The notes under the pieces are model-generated. The model was given only the letters and a program-made list of their open reading frames with translations. It was not told the origin of the DNA and made no database searches. Below are positions 18,535 through 28,243 of a stretch of DNA of 64,000 bases, piece after piece. The position numbers and the translations under genes are program-made. Source of the stretch: Acinetobacter vivianii (lineage in GTDB: Bacteria > Pseudomonadota > Gammaproteobacteria > Pseudomonadales > Moraxellaceae); the NCBI RefSeq assembly GCF_014635885.1, contig NZ_BMDR01000002.1, positions 248,001-312,000 on the forward strand. The letters run 5' to 3'. How positions within the stretch are numbered: the stretch's first letter is position 1; the number at the start of each line of letters is the position of its first letter.

Positions 18535-19764
18535 TTAGAACTTATAGCCAATTTTTAAGCCATATGCGATTGCATCATTATTCTCAAATTCAGCCACATA
18601 ACCTGGTGTATTAAATTGAGAACCTGATTGCGCTTTTGCATCACCGAGCCAGAAGTATTTCACACCACCCGCAATAAAGGTTGCAGGGGTAGGGCTATAT
18701 TGCACACCCACGCCGACATTCCAGTAACCTTCAGTTGGGCCTAAAGTGGTGACAGGGTTACCAGCACCAGAGTCCCAACCCACAGATAGATTACCTGCCC
18801 ATTGATCATTGATTTTACGACCTACACCCGCAGTAATTGAGTATTGATCTTCGGTATAAGCGACTAGATCGAAACCGTCTTTTTTACCTGTTGATGCGAT
18901 GATTGGGGGTAAAGTCGAAGCAGCACCAAATTTATAAGGACGAATGGCAAAGTCTTTCCAGTTCACCCAACGTAGATTGGCAAACGCAACTGTATTTTCC
19001 ATAATGCCTGTTTGGAAATCGAGGTTAACCGATTGAGGTGTCGTAATTTCTGTCACACCTTCTGAGTTATTAATTTTATTTAAAACAGCATCAAAAGCGG
19101 GATTACCCGTCATGCCTGCTACACTATGGGTTTCATAAGCATTCATTTCATGCTTGATCTTGGCGCGATAAGTTAAAGAAGCCTTGAGTGCAATTTCAGG
19201 GATTTGATATGCCACACCTGCTAACCAGCCAACTGCTTCGTCCCGACCTGTTTTGAAATCATAACCGCTATATGCGCTATAACTTTGGCCACGTAATAAC
19301 ACCGTACTGTCTAAGGTTTGATAAACCGCACCTGCATACAGGTTCCAGTTCTGGTTCGGTTGGTAACCAAATAACAGGTTTAAGTTTTCAGTATCAACCG
19401 TAACAGATGTACCACCTTTGAAAGGAACAGGGCGGCTTTCGATAAAGTTACTATGGCCTGTATATTCTGCATCGGCACCATAAGGCTGGTCATAAATCAA
19501 ACCAATTGAAAAATGATCCGTTGCCTGAATTTTTAAAGCAGCATTTGGCGAGTAGTAATGGTTCGCCATATTGCCTGTATTGTTTTGTGATATGTCTTTA
19601 CCTGATACATTTGGATCAAGAATCGTAATACCCGCTTCAAAATAATTGTCTGGTTGTAGGAACGCTGCAATTGATTGGCCTGAGCGATCCAGTGCTGCGG
19701 CAAATGTTGTCGTTGTTGGAACTAAGCTAAGTAGAAGAGCCGTTTGAATAGCATTCAGCTTCAT
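18535..19764 (-). CDS. FadL/OmpP1-family outer-membrane transport protein
   Basis: This 409-residue protein begins with a signal peptide cleaved near TFAAALDRSG. It has the FadL-type N-terminal segment (LDRSGQSIAAFLQPDNYFEAG) and ends in a beta-barrel signature (AIAYGLKIGYKF) with terminal Phe. FadL channels carry long-chain fatty acids or other hydrophobics across the outer membrane. The ATG is preceded by a weak GAGAG. It is a close paralog of the next gene upstream (20018-21349), especially in the C-terminal 130 residues. It may supply acyl chains to the nearby wax synthase; that link is inferred. Confidence 0.9.
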   Translation of the reverse strand: MKLNAIQTALLLSLVPTTTTFAAALDRSGQSIAAFLQPDNYFEAGITILDPNVSGKDISQNNTGNMANHYYSPNAALKIQATDHFSIGLIYDQPYGADAEYTGHSNFIESRPVPFKGGTSVTVDTENLNLLFGYQPNQNWNLYAGAVYQTLDSTVLLRGQSYSAYSGYDFKTGRDEAVGWLAGVAYQIPEIALKASLTYRAKIKHEMNAYETHSVAGMTGNPAFDAVLNKINNSEGVTEITTPQSVNLDFQTGIMENTVAFANLRWVNWKDFAIRPYKFGAASTLPPIIASTGKKDGFDLVAYTEDQYSITAGVGRKINDQWAGNLSVGWDSGAGNPVTTLGPTEGYWNVGVGVQYSPTPATFIAGGVKYFWLGDAKAQSGSQFNTPGYVAEFENNDAIAYGLKIGYKF

Positions 19765-19975
19765 TAATATGTTCTCTCAAATCACTTTGTAACAGAATGG
19801 CGCGAAAAGTATCATAATTTTTAGAGGCTTAAATATTTTACAAATGTCCATAAATGAACTGGTAAGGTCACCAAAAATACTTGAGCATTTAAGTTTTATA
19901 TAGGTGGATTGCGTGTGATAAATGAGCAGGGGAGTTTATCTATTATTTTGATTTTATTTATTAAAATTGTATAAA

Positions 19976-19998
19976 AAAAGGCCATCTTGAGATGACCT
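19976..19998 (-). terminator. Terminator of the upstream FadL-type gene
   Basis: An imperfect stem (AAAAGGCCATCTT with GATGACCTTTT) lies just past the stop at 20018. The T-run lies on the minus strand, so the two fadL-type genes are probably transcribed separately. Confidence 0.7.
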
Positions 19999-20017
19999 TT
20001 TGATTTAAATTATTGGA

Positions 20018-21349
20018 TTAGAATTTATAACCAATTTTTAAACCATATGCGATTGCATTGTTGTCTTCAAACTTAGCTACATAGTCATTGCCGCCCGCTT
20101 GAGCACCAGTTTGTGCTTTAGCATCGCCTAACCAGAAGTATTTTACGCCGCCCGCAATAAATGTCGCAGGAGTAGGGCTGTATTGTAAGCCTAGACCCAC
20201 GTTCCAGTAGCCTTCAGTTGGACCAAGTGTCGTAACAGGGTTACCTGCACCAGAATCCCAACCTACAGAAACGTTACCTGCCCATTGCTCGCTCAGTTTG
20301 CGACCAACACCAGCGTTTACAGACCATTGGTCATCAGCATATTCAACTAGAGAAAAACCATTTGGACGATTTACTAATGGTCCAACTGCTTCAGCTGCTT
20401 TACCAAATTTGTAAGGAGTGATTGAGAAGTCTTTCCAGTTCACCCAGCGAACATTTGCAAATGCAACCGTATTTGCCATGATACCTGTTTGGAAATCAAG
20501 GTTAACAGATTGTGGTGTTGTAATTTTACTTTGGCCTTCAGCTGAGTTTGCTGCTGCAAAGCCGCCAATTGCTTGAGAAATAGCTGGTAATAATGCTGGT
20601 GGAACAAGACCACCTAATGCTGGAGCTGCATTAGCTAACGGCGCCGCTAAACTTAAATTTTCATTTGCATTAAACTTATGGTCAATTTCAGAGCGATAAG
20701 TAATAGATGCTTTAAGTGCAATTTCTGGAATTTGATAAGCAGCACCTGCTAACCAACCTACAGCACCATCTTCTTTAATAGTGGCATCATAACCGTTGAA
20801 CACGCTATAAGCTGAACCGCGTAAATGCACATTTCCTTTGATTGTTTGGTATACACCACCACCGTAAATATTAAAATTTTGAGTTGGTTGGAAACCGAAA
20901 ATCATAGAAATGTTCTGTGAATCAACCTCAACAGAAGTATTTCCAGTTGTTGCTCCACCAATTGATGATGTTGTGACAGGCAGTGAACTTAATACGCGAT
21001 CATTTGGTGATGCAACAAAAACATTATCGCCAGTATATTTTGCATCAGCACCAAATGGTTGGTCATACAGAAGACCGAAAGAGAATTTATCAGTGAGTTG
21101 AAGTTTTAATGCTGCGCTAGGGAAATAGTAATCATCACCCATATCGCCAATTTTACGAGTAGTTGCTGATGTACCAGCTTCCTGACCTTTCACTGTTGGG
21201 TCTAGGACAGAGATACCCGCTTCAAAATAGTTACCCGGCTGTAAAAAAGCAGAAATAGATTGACCTGAACGGTCCAACGCTGCTGCAAAAACTCCAGTTG
21301 CAGGTAGCGTTGCTAAGATCATGGCAGTGCTAAGATGTTTTAATTTCAT
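20018..21349 (-). CDS. FadL/OmpP1-family outer-membrane transport protein (paralog)
   Basis: The start is taken as the ATG whose first base is 21349 (MKLKHLSTAMI). It has AAGGAAAG seven bases upstream, giving 443 residues. The longer frame adds eight codons without support. Signal peptide cleavage is expected near GVFAAALDRSG. The mature protein shares the LDRSGQSISAFLQPGNYFEAG opening and the AIAYGLKIGYKF barrel end with its neighbour. It has an Ala/Pro-rich insertion around residues 240-270 (LGGLVPPALLPAIS) that the paralog lacks. Likely role: fatty-acid or hydrophobe entry across the outer membrane. Confidence 0.9.
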   Translation of the reverse strand: MKLKHLSTAMILATLPATGVFAAALDRSGQSISAFLQPGNYFEAGISVLDPTVKGQEAGTSATTRKIGDMGDDYYFPSAALKLQLTDKFSFGLLYDQPFGADAKYTGDNVFVASPNDRVLSSLPVTTSSIGGATTGNTSVEVDSQNISMIFGFQPTQNFNIYGGGVYQTIKGNVHLRGSAYSVFNGYDATIKEDGAVGWLAGAAYQIPEIALKASITYRSEIDHKFNANENLSLAAPLANAAPALGGLVPPALLPAISQAIGGFAAANSAEGQSKITTPQSVNLDFQTGIMANTVAFANVRWVNWKDFSITPYKFGKAAEAVGPLVNRPNGFSLVEYADDQWSVNAGVGRKLSEQWAGNVSVGWDSGAGNPVTTLGPTEGYWNVGLGLQYSPTPATFIAGGVKYFWLGDAKAQTGAQAGGNDYVAKFEDNNAIAYGLKIGYKF

Positions 21350-21874
21350 TGTAAATCTTTCCTTGAACTTCAAGATTCTTTAGTGTTAAGAAGCTATGAT
21401 CTGACAACAAAAAAGTTATCTATTGTGATTGGCTATAACTTCATGTAACAAAAATACCATAATTAAAATAAGAGTAAATGTTCTAAATGAACTAAGCAGT
21501 ATTAACGAAAAGATGAAAGTGGACAAAAATAAATCTTAAAAAATTTATATACATATGTTTTTTTATTTGTAAAATAATGATAAATATAAATTATTACTCT
21601 AAAATAATAATCATTTCTTTTTGCAATTTTGAAAAAAAAGTTTTTTATTTGGTCAAAGATTTTTTGTAAAAAATAGGATTTATTTCTTCATAATTTATGT
21701 TTTAGGTGTTTTTTAAGTCAATTCACCACATTTGAATGATTTTATTCTAAGAACTAGAGCGACTATACATCTCCTATCTCATCAATTTTACTTGAAGGTA
21801 AAAGAAGAAGGGGAGATAAAAAGCACCCCATCACGAGATGCTTTTCAATATACCGTGCTTGTACTGCGTTTTAC
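21350..21874. other. A+T-rich intergenic region
   Basis: This 525 bp stretch carries the promoter of the FadL-type gene at its left end. At 21820-21845 there is a weak bulged hairpin that may end the aldehyde dehydrogenase transcript. A 70-codon frame at 21732-21944 overlaps the dehydrogenase end and has no ribosome-binding site or recognisable domain, so I do not call it. Bases 21540-21720 are almost pure A/T with several A and T runs. Confidence 0.6.
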
Positions 21875-23335
21875 TTATTTGATATTCGGATCGCCTTGCT
21901 TCAAGAAGAAACGTAACGCCAGTTTTTGTACCCATGTGCCATAGGGCGGATAGAACAGTTGGGTCGGAAAGAAGCGGTGACGGGCAAAGACTGTTTTAGC
22001 ATGTGAAAGTTCTCGGAAGCCTTCTTCGCCGTGATAAGTCCCCATGCCTGAGTTACCAATACCGCCGAAAGGCGCATCATGATTGACCACATGCCAGCCC
22101 CAGTCATTGATGGTGACACCCCCAGAGTGAGTTTGTTTTAAGATGTACTCTCGCTCGCTCACATCATGGCTAAAACAATATAAAGCCAGTGGTCGTTCAC
22201 CTTCTCGAATATATCGAATGGCTTCATCTAAACTATCGTAAGGGACAACAGGCAGTACAGGCCCAAATAATTCTTCTTTTAAAATACGCATATCTGGTGT
22301 GCAATTGAGTACCAGATGGACAGGCATACGACGCGCATCTTTATCGCGATCGTATTCACCACAAGCAATAATTTGGGCGCCTTTAGCTTTGGCGTCATCT
22401 AGTATTTCTAATAAACGCTTGAGATGACGATCATTCACAATGGAGGTGTAGTTTGAATTGTTACTGATGTTCGCTCCATACATGTTGGTGAAGCTAGATT
22501 GGCATTCTGTGACGAATGCATCAACTTGTTCTTTTGGGACTAAAGCATAGTCTGGCGCAACACAGATTTGCCCGCAGTTGGTGGCTTTACCATGTAAAAC
22601 TCGTTTTGCCGCATCAGCTAAAGGATAGCTACGACTAATCAGGGCAGGTGATTTACCACCCAATTCAAGTGTTACAGGCGTTAGATTGTCTGCAGCAGCG
22701 CGCATCACCACCCGACCAATCGCAGGTGACCCGGTAAACACAATATGATTGAAAGGCAAAGATGTAAATTGTGCAGGATTGACAATTTCTTCACCAAAAA
22801 CAGCAACTTCATCTTCAGTGAAAACCTCAGCCAGCATACGTTTAACCACTGCATTGGTTGCTGGGGTGACTTCAGGCAACTTGATCATCACGCGATTGCC
22901 CGCAGCAATGGCTGCAATCAAGGGGCCTAAGGCGAGATAAACAGGGAAGTTCCAAGGCACAATAATCCCGACCACACCTTTAGGCTGGTATTGCACACGA
23001 AGACGATTAGATAAAAATAATAACTCGGTGCTACGTTTGCTCGGGCGCATCCAACGTCTTAAATGACGAATTGCATGTTCTGCCTCTAGTACTGAGCCAA
23101 GTAAATCCAGCAGCTTGGATTCATCAACAGATCTGGAACTGAAATCTGTATTAATTGCCGTCGCAATCACATCTTGATAACGAATTATTTGTTTTTTAAT
23201 TTGAAATATTTTAGTACGACGATGTTCTAAATCTGGATAAGGATTTGCGTCGAAAGCAGTACGCTGTTGACTAAAGATAGAATGCATATGTTCGGATGCA
23301 GCATCATTGAATTGTTGTATAGATGAAAGTGTCAT
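21875..23335 (-). CDS. Coniferyl-aldehyde-dehydrogenase-type aldehyde dehydrogenase
   Basis: I start at the ATG with first base 23335 (MTLSSIQQF), which follows GGAG by six bases; the frame extends five codons further. The 486 residues form a class-3-like ALDH. They include VPWNFPVYLALGPLIAAIAAGN near 115-135 for NAD(P) binding, VTLELGGKSPAL with the general-base Glu near 215, and NCGQICVAPDY with the catalytic Cys near 250. It lacks a membrane tail. It resembles proteins annotated coniferyl aldehyde dehydrogenase. Fatty or aromatic aldehydes are both possible substrates, and the lipid genes nearby make fatty aldehydes plausible. Confidence 0.88.
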   Translation of the reverse strand: MTLSSIQQFNDAASEHMHSIFSQQRTAFDANPYPDLEHRRTKIFQIKKQIIRYQDVIATAINTDFSSRSVDESKLLDLLGSVLEAEHAIRHLRRWMRPSKRSTELLFLSNRLRVQYQPKGVVGIIVPWNFPVYLALGPLIAAIAAGNRVMIKLPEVTPATNAVVKRMLAEVFTEDEVAVFGEEIVNPAQFTSLPFNHIVFTGSPAIGRVVMRAAADNLTPVTLELGGKSPALISRSYPLADAAKRVLHGKATNCGQICVAPDYALVPKEQVDAFVTECQSSFTNMYGANISNNSNYTSIVNDRHLKRLLEILDDAKAKGAQIIACGEYDRDKDARRMPVHLVLNCTPDMRILKEELFGPVLPVVPYDSLDEAIRYIREGERPLALYCFSHDVSEREYILKQTHSGGVTINDWGWHVVNHDAPFGGIGNSGMGTYHGEEGFRELSHAKTVFARHRFFPTQLFYPPYGTWVQKLALRFFLKQGDPNIK

Positions 23336-24142
23336 TGTTGCTCCGTTCATGTTTATTAATAGAAGAGACTTAATGATGAATAAGATTGATGGTCGACCTT
23401 AAATCCAGTCAACAAAAAATAATTTGCTGACATTATGCCTCAACATGCAAGGAATAAGGTGAAAAAAGCGTAAACATGAGGTTCATCTCTCGTTTTTGGC
23501 TTTTATTTTGCTGGATAACGGAGAGGGGTGTGCTGTTTTCGAAAGAGAGATGGCGATCAATATGCATCTTTGGTGATTTGGATTTTATATCTTAAATCAT
23601 CAAAATTTACTGGATATTTCATTAAATGAATATTGAGTGAATAAAAGTGGAATTATCTGCTTTAAACATAGGGTTATATTCTCAAAATATGAAAATTTAT
23701 ATATTGGCCTAAAATAATTATTGTTGTAATCTATCACAGAATTATAAGAAAAAGAGTTGAGTGTATTTTGTACTAAATGAGATTTTAGAGAGATAAATGA
23801 TATTTATTTTTATTTTCATTATTTAGGGTTGTGTTATTTTTTAATCGATTATTGCACCACAATGGAACATTATGTGTTAATATATAATGATAGAAATCTC
23901 CTGATATGATTTTATTTTACTCAGTTAAGTTGGGCTGAAAATATAAATAATTATTAATAATCAAAATATTATACCGCTATTGGTTTGAGCTGTAATTTAA
24001 ATCATTTTTCATGTGAATGGATGGGGTGGGTATATAATAAAATTAAATGAATTGCTTAAAGTTAAATCGCATAGAATCTGTCCTTAATTCGGGTAAGGTG
24101 TTTACCCATAAAAAAAACTTATCAGGCTAAGGATTGCTTTAA
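23336..24142. other. Long divergent intergenic region
   Basis: About 800 bp lie between the aldehyde dehydrogenase (-) and the citrate transporter (+). The region is A+T-rich. The only features I see are a 39-codon frame at 23476-23595 without homology and a GGGTAA/TTACCC hairpin at 24094-24110, shortly before the transporter gene. That hairpin could be an operator or leader structure. It is unusually long for a promoter region, and a lost gene is possible. Confidence 0.5.
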
Positions 24143-25480
24143 ATGCTGACTTTTTTAGGTATCAGCATGATCATGTGTTTCATGTATTTGATCATGTCAA
24201 AACGTCTCAGTGCATTGGTTGCATTAATTTTAATCCCTTTTATCTTCGCTATTATTGCCTGGGGCTTAGGTTTCTATTTTGAAAGTCTGAGCCATATCCA
24301 GTTGGCTGAGCTTGGCAATACCATGTTGGATGGTATTAAGAAGCTTGCTCCAACAGGCGTGATGTTACTTTTCGCCATTCTATATTTTGCTTTAATGATT
24401 GACTCGGGCTTATTTGACCCGTCGGTTAGATGGATTTTAAAGAAAGTTAAAGGTGATCCATTAAAGATTACGCTAGGCACTGTCTTTTTAACCCTGCTTG
24501 TTTCTCTGGATGGTGATGGTTCAACCACGTATATGATCTGTGTGGCCGCAATGATGCCGTTATACAAACGTGTCGGGATGAATCCACTGATCATGACCTG
24601 TTTAATGTTGCTCTGTAGTGGTGTGATGAACCTTACGCCGTGGGGAGGCCCAACAGCGCGTGCCGCGAGTGCTCTGCAGGTCGACGCAAGTGAAGTCTTT
24701 ATTCCAATGATTCCTTCGATGGTGATTGCTGCTGCATGGTTATTCTTCCTTGCTTATCTATACGGTAAATATGAGCGTAAACGTCTAGGCGTGATTGAAC
24801 TGGTTGATATCAGCCATGCTGACGATATTTCTATTTCGAAAGATCCAGAAGCGCAACGTCCTCATTTACGCTGGTTTAACGGTATTCTTACGCTGGTATT
24901 AATGGCTTCTTTGGTGAAAGGGATTTTACCAATGTCGATCCTGTTTATGCTGGGCTTCTGTATTGCATTGGTGGTGAACTATCCATGCGTCAATATGCAG
25001 AAAAAACGGATTGCCATGCATGCGGATAGCGTATTGGCCGTTGTGGGCGTGATCTTTGCTGCGGGTGTTTTCACAGGTATTCTATCGGGCACGGGCATGG
25101 TTGAAGCGATGTCTAAGGGCTTCGTTGCTGTTATTCCACCAAGCTTAGGGCCTTATCTGGCACCAATCACGGGTGTTCTGAGCATGCCTTTAACATTCTT
25201 CATGTCGAACGATGCCTTCTATTTCGGTGTTTTACCAATTTTGGCTGAAGCTGCATCACATTATGGAATTGCACCTGTTGAAATTGCGCGCGCTTCGATT
25301 ATTGGCCAGCCGATCCATTTATTATCACCATTGGTTCCTTCAACCTACTTATTGTGTGGTTTAGCCTCTGTTGAATTAGCCGATCACCAGAAATTTACCT
25401 TGAAATGGGCATTTATTACCTGTTGCGTACTCATGGGTAGTGCTTTGATATTTGGTGTTTTTCCACTTTATAATCTGTAA
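24143..25480 (+). CDS. CitMHS-family citrate/metal-citrate symporter
   Basis: This 445-residue protein has about 11-12 hydrophobic segments. AAGGA lies nine bases before the ATG. The CitMHS signature region includes LDGDGSTTYMI near residue 126 and LTPWGGPTARAASAL near 167. A mirrored SNDAFYFGVLP lies near 355. CitMHS carriers import citrate complexed with Mg or Ca together with protons. It is monocistronic, followed by a strong terminator and a decayed porin gene that may once have served it. The exact metal preference cannot be read. Confidence 0.9.
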   Translation: MLTFLGISMIMCFMYLIMSKRLSALVALILIPFIFAIIAWGLGFYFESLSHIQLAELGNTMLDGIKKLAPTGVMLLFAILYFALMIDSGLFDPSVRWILKKVKGDPLKITLGTVFLTLLVSLDGDGSTTYMICVAAMMPLYKRVGMNPLIMTCLMLLCSGVMNLTPWGGPTARAASALQVDASEVFIPMIPSMVIAAAWLFFLAYLYGKYERKRLGVIELVDISHADDISISKDPEAQRPHLRWFNGILTLVLMASLVKGILPMSILFMLGFCIALVVNYPCVNMQKKRIAMHADSVLAVVGVIFAAGVFTGILSGTGMVEAMSKGFVAVIPPSLGPYLAPITGVLSMPLTFFMSNDAFYFGVLPILAEAASHYGIAPVEIARASIIGQPIHLLSPLVPSTYLLCGLASVELADHQKFTLKWAFITCCVLMGSALIFGVFPLYNL

Positions 25481-25492
25481 TTCTGATTATTC

Positions 25493-25524
25493 ATGTGCTT
25501 TTATGTCGAAAATATAAAAGCACA
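25493..25524 (+). terminator. Terminator of the citrate transporter gene
   Basis: A 12-base stem (ATGTGCTTTTAT with ATAAAAGCACAT) surrounds an 8-base loop 12 bp after the stop. Confidence 0.75.
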
Positions 25525-25689
25525 TCATTTGATTTGAATCCCTGTTTATTTATTTTTTGCTTGGAATATAGTGAAATAGGTTTCTTTTAATTTTTTGAGA
25601 TAGTTAGGAAGATAACATTGGGGATGAAAATTTATTCGGCACAATGATGAGACTTGCAGCGCCAAAAAACCGAAATGTATGTATGCAAA

Positions 25690-26284
25690 GTGAACAGCAA
25701 TAGTTCATTTGTTGGGATTAAATGCGAAGAAAAATTAACCGAACATTGAAGTGCTGTTTATTTAGCAGAATGGGCCTTTTATGCAGATGGCGATAAAATA
25801 GACTGGTCGCAGCGTAAACATTTTATTGGTTTGAAAGACAACCGTTTAGGTACAGTGAAAGTAGGTAAATATGAGATACCCCGCTAAAAGATTTATCCAG
25901 TCCAGTCGATAGTTTTAATAACTATATCAGTAATAAAGCCGATATCACGGGAATTTGGCATTAAAAACCTTATATCAAACTTCTAAAGTGACTGATAAAA
26001 AAGGGAATGATGAAGCAGCAGTTGATATCGATGATTCGCAAGGCTGGTTAATTGGTGCTGAGTATAAGTTGCCAAATCAGTCAAAATGGGCAGTCAAGGC
26101 TCAATATAGCTAGAACTCAACCATTTTTAAAAATGGTGCGGCTGATTTCGATGCCAAGCAAATACTTGTTGGTACGGATTATTCGTTCAATAAACAAGTG
26201 AAAGTCTATGGTTATGGTGGATATTCAACTTTTGAGCAGGCAAATACTAAAGATAAGCAACCTGTGGTTGAGTAGCGTTTGTAA
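25690..26284 (+). pseudogene. Decayed Gram-negative general porin gene
   Basis: Translated pieces in two frames join into a porin. They include WAFYADGDKIDWSQRKHFIGLKD then VGKY (frame of 25690), TPLKDLSSPVDSFNNYISNK after a +1 shift near 25883, and GWLIGAEYKLPNQSKWAVKAQY to the barrel end. Lesions I can place are TGA at 25747, the frameshift near 25883, a deletion with shift near 25960, TAG at 26111, and a TAG where the final VEYRL Tyr should be. No intact start or signal peptide remains. The family (Porin_4-like) is judged from residue pattern only. Confidence 0.85.
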
Positions 26285-26384
26285 ATTTGTGCAGAATAAA
26301 CAATAAAAATTCATATTTTTTACATTTTAGTCCTGTATGGTGGGACTATAAATCTGTCATGGATAGTATGGATAGCAACGGAAA

Positions 26385-26945
26385 ATGATTTTTAAAGACT
26401 CAAATATTGCTTTGTTTAACAGTATCAATACTTTTGCTAAGGATTATGCTGTTTTAGATAAGATCGCAATTTTTCTAGCGGAAGATCTGAATACGGTTTT
26501 TATCAGTTTTCTGGTTCTATTAGTCGTGATCCAGTGGAAAACGTACGGTCTTCTGTTTGCAAAAACCTTATTTATTGTTCTGTTTTCACTGGTTATAAGT
26601 GACCTCATCGAATTCTTTTATCATCATCCTCGACCATTCCAGTTGCATTTGGGCGACAAATTGATTGGTCATGGCGCTTCATCCTCTTTTCCAAGTCAGC
26701 ATACCTTAACCATCGTGATTATTGCCTTTTCTTATTTATTGGCTGGATTTAAAAAGATTGGAATATTGGGCTTGGTACTGAGTCTGGTGGTGGGTGTATC
26801 CAGAGTTTTTGTGGGTGTACATTTTCCTTTCGATATCGTTGGTTCATTCATCATTGGATTTATATTGGTTGTTGCAACCAACTATGTTTTAAAAGAAATG
26901 ACGTTAAGACTAAGAAGAATCCGACCAATCCGTGTGATCGACTAG
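26385..26945 (+). CDS. PAP2-family phosphatase (undecaprenyl-diphosphatase-like)
   Basis: This 186-residue membrane protein has the three PAP2 motifs. The first is EFFYHHPRPF near residue 77, with Glu where many family members have Lys. The second is SSFPSQHT near 101. The third is GVSRVFVGVHFPFDIVGS near 141. The arrangement resembles BcrC/YbjG enzymes, which dephosphorylate undecaprenyl pyrophosphate to recycle the lipid carrier. Other membrane lipid pyrophosphates cannot be excluded. It is monocistronic and ends at a strong shared terminator. Confidence 0.85.
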   Translation: MIFKDSNIALFNSINTFAKDYAVLDKIAIFLAEDLNTVFISFLVLLVVIQWKTYGLLFAKTLFIVLFSLVISDLIEFFYHHPRPFQLHLGDKLIGHGASSSFPSQHTLTIVIIAFSYLLAGFKKIGILGLVLSLVVGVSRVFVGVHFPFDIVGSFIIGFILVVATNYVLKEMTLRLRRIRPIRVID

Positions 26946-26964
26946 TTTTGAGATATACCTAAAG

Positions 26965-26990
26965 AAAAACGGAGCAGATGCTCCGTTTTT
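26965..26990. terminator. Terminator shared by PAP2 gene and HmuY-like gene
   Basis: AAAAACGGAGC (26965-26975) pairs with GCTCCGTTTTT (26980-26990) around AGAT, between convergent genes. Confidence 0.9.
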
Positions 26991-26996
26991 TATGAC

Positions 26997-28223
26997 TTAT
27001 TTAGCTGGCTGGATATCCAGTTCAAAGGTCCATGTGGTGGCACTTGAGGCGTTGCTAGGGTCTGCATATTTGACATCTGTGAGATGTAGACGAGCGTAGC
27101 TGTTGCCTTTATTTCCTCGAATGATTGTTGCACCCTCAGGATTCGCTTTTAGCATATGGGCTGCTTGTAGACCATCTGCTTGAGCTGCACTTAAGGTTGG
27201 ATAATAGTTATACCAGCCATAACTGAGTTTTTGAGGGTATGTTCCCTTAAAGGTTGGATTCAAAATGGAGGTAATACTGTTAGAACCCCATTTGATATTG
27301 GTTGTAGAAGCAGCTGCTTTTAAATCAGCTTCTGTAGAGACATAAGCATTACTATCTTTAAACTTATCAATTATTGGTTTGCCGTCCGCAGAATAGAATC
27401 CAGCTGGTTGTGAGGCAACCATACTGCCTATACCTTGATTGAGTTGAACATTGTAGCGATTAAATGCGAGTTGCCATTGTCCAGTTGTATTTTTGCTGGT
27501 GGTGCCTGTGATCAGGTCAACATAGTTCCAGCCTTGAGTCGCATCAATTGTTAGGGTTTTTACGTCATGAGGAAGTTGCGTATTGATATAACGAATTGAA
27601 ATATAACCTGAGGTGGTGCCTTGATAATAATTATAAATTTGCACTGCAAACACAGGTTTCTCATAGCTTCCAATTGCTGTTGCAGCGCTTGAATCGGTCG
27701 TGACCAAGAATGTTTTAAAGTTTGGTGACATACGATGATCACCGAAGAGATCATATTCAAAGAAGCTATTGCTGCCCGATGACGTGTCCATGAATGCATT
27801 GCTATAAGCATCTACGCTCCAGGCTTGAGCTGGTAAACTGCCGCCTTGTGTTGCATCCAGTTCTTTGGATAGATTTGCCCATGTTGCATCAAATGGTGAA
27901 TAAAGTGCACCGCCATTGCCTGAACCGCTTACACCACTGTTGGTAAATAAGAGTGGGGTACGTGTGCCCATCGCAAATTTGAGATCCCAATCGGTTGTCG
28001 TACATGAAATTTCAGCTTGCGTGTCGATATCATAACAATAAGCGCTATTTGCACTAGGTGTAATGCTCCATTGTTTACCTTTTACTGTAAATAGATCTGT
28101 ATTGGTCGCAGGCGGATTGCTGGTTCCACTGTTATCTGATGATCCACCACCACCGCCACAAGCGATCAGAAGGGTGCTTAAGGTGCTTAAAGCAAATAAC
28201 TTGGCTAAATTAAGATGAGACAT
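26997..28223 (-). CDS. HmuY-like lipoprotein (putative heme-binding)
   Basis: This 408-residue lipoprotein has signal peptide and lipobox LLIAC, with Cys at residue 22, followed by a Gly/Ser-rich linker. The body has repeated Trp/Tyr-rich segments (WDLKFAMGTRTP near 78, YYQGTTSGYISIRYIN near 203, WQLAFNRYNVQL near 248). These match HmuY-type proteins, which bind heme at the cell surface and pass it to a TonB receptor. It lies 20 bp after the receptor gene in the same operon, which supports the call. Heme binding is inferred. Confidence 0.75.
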   Translation of the reverse strand: MSHLNLAKLFALSTLSTLLIACGGGGGSSDNSGTSNPPATNTDLFTVKGKQWSITPSANSAYCYDIDTQAEISCTTTDWDLKFAMGTRTPLLFTNSGVSGSGNGGALYSPFDATWANLSKELDATQGGSLPAQAWSVDAYSNAFMDTSSGSNSFFEYDLFGDHRMSPNFKTFLVTTDSSAATAIGSYEKPVFAVQIYNYYQGTTSGYISIRYINTQLPHDVKTLTIDATQGWNYVDLITGTTSKNTTGQWQLAFNRYNVQLNQGIGSMVASQPAGFYSADGKPIIDKFKDSNAYVSTEADLKAAASTTNIKWGSNSITSILNPTFKGTYPQKLSYGWYNYYPTLSAAQADGLQAAHMLKANPEGATIIRGNKGNSYARLHLTDVKYADPSNASSATTWTFELDIQPAK

Positions 28224-28243
28224 TGGTATTGATCCTATGAAGA

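Noticed and set aside
21732..21944. 70-codon open frame overlapping the aldehyde dehydrogenase end
   Set aside because: It has no ribosome-binding site, no domain, and its 3' half is antisense to a clear gene.
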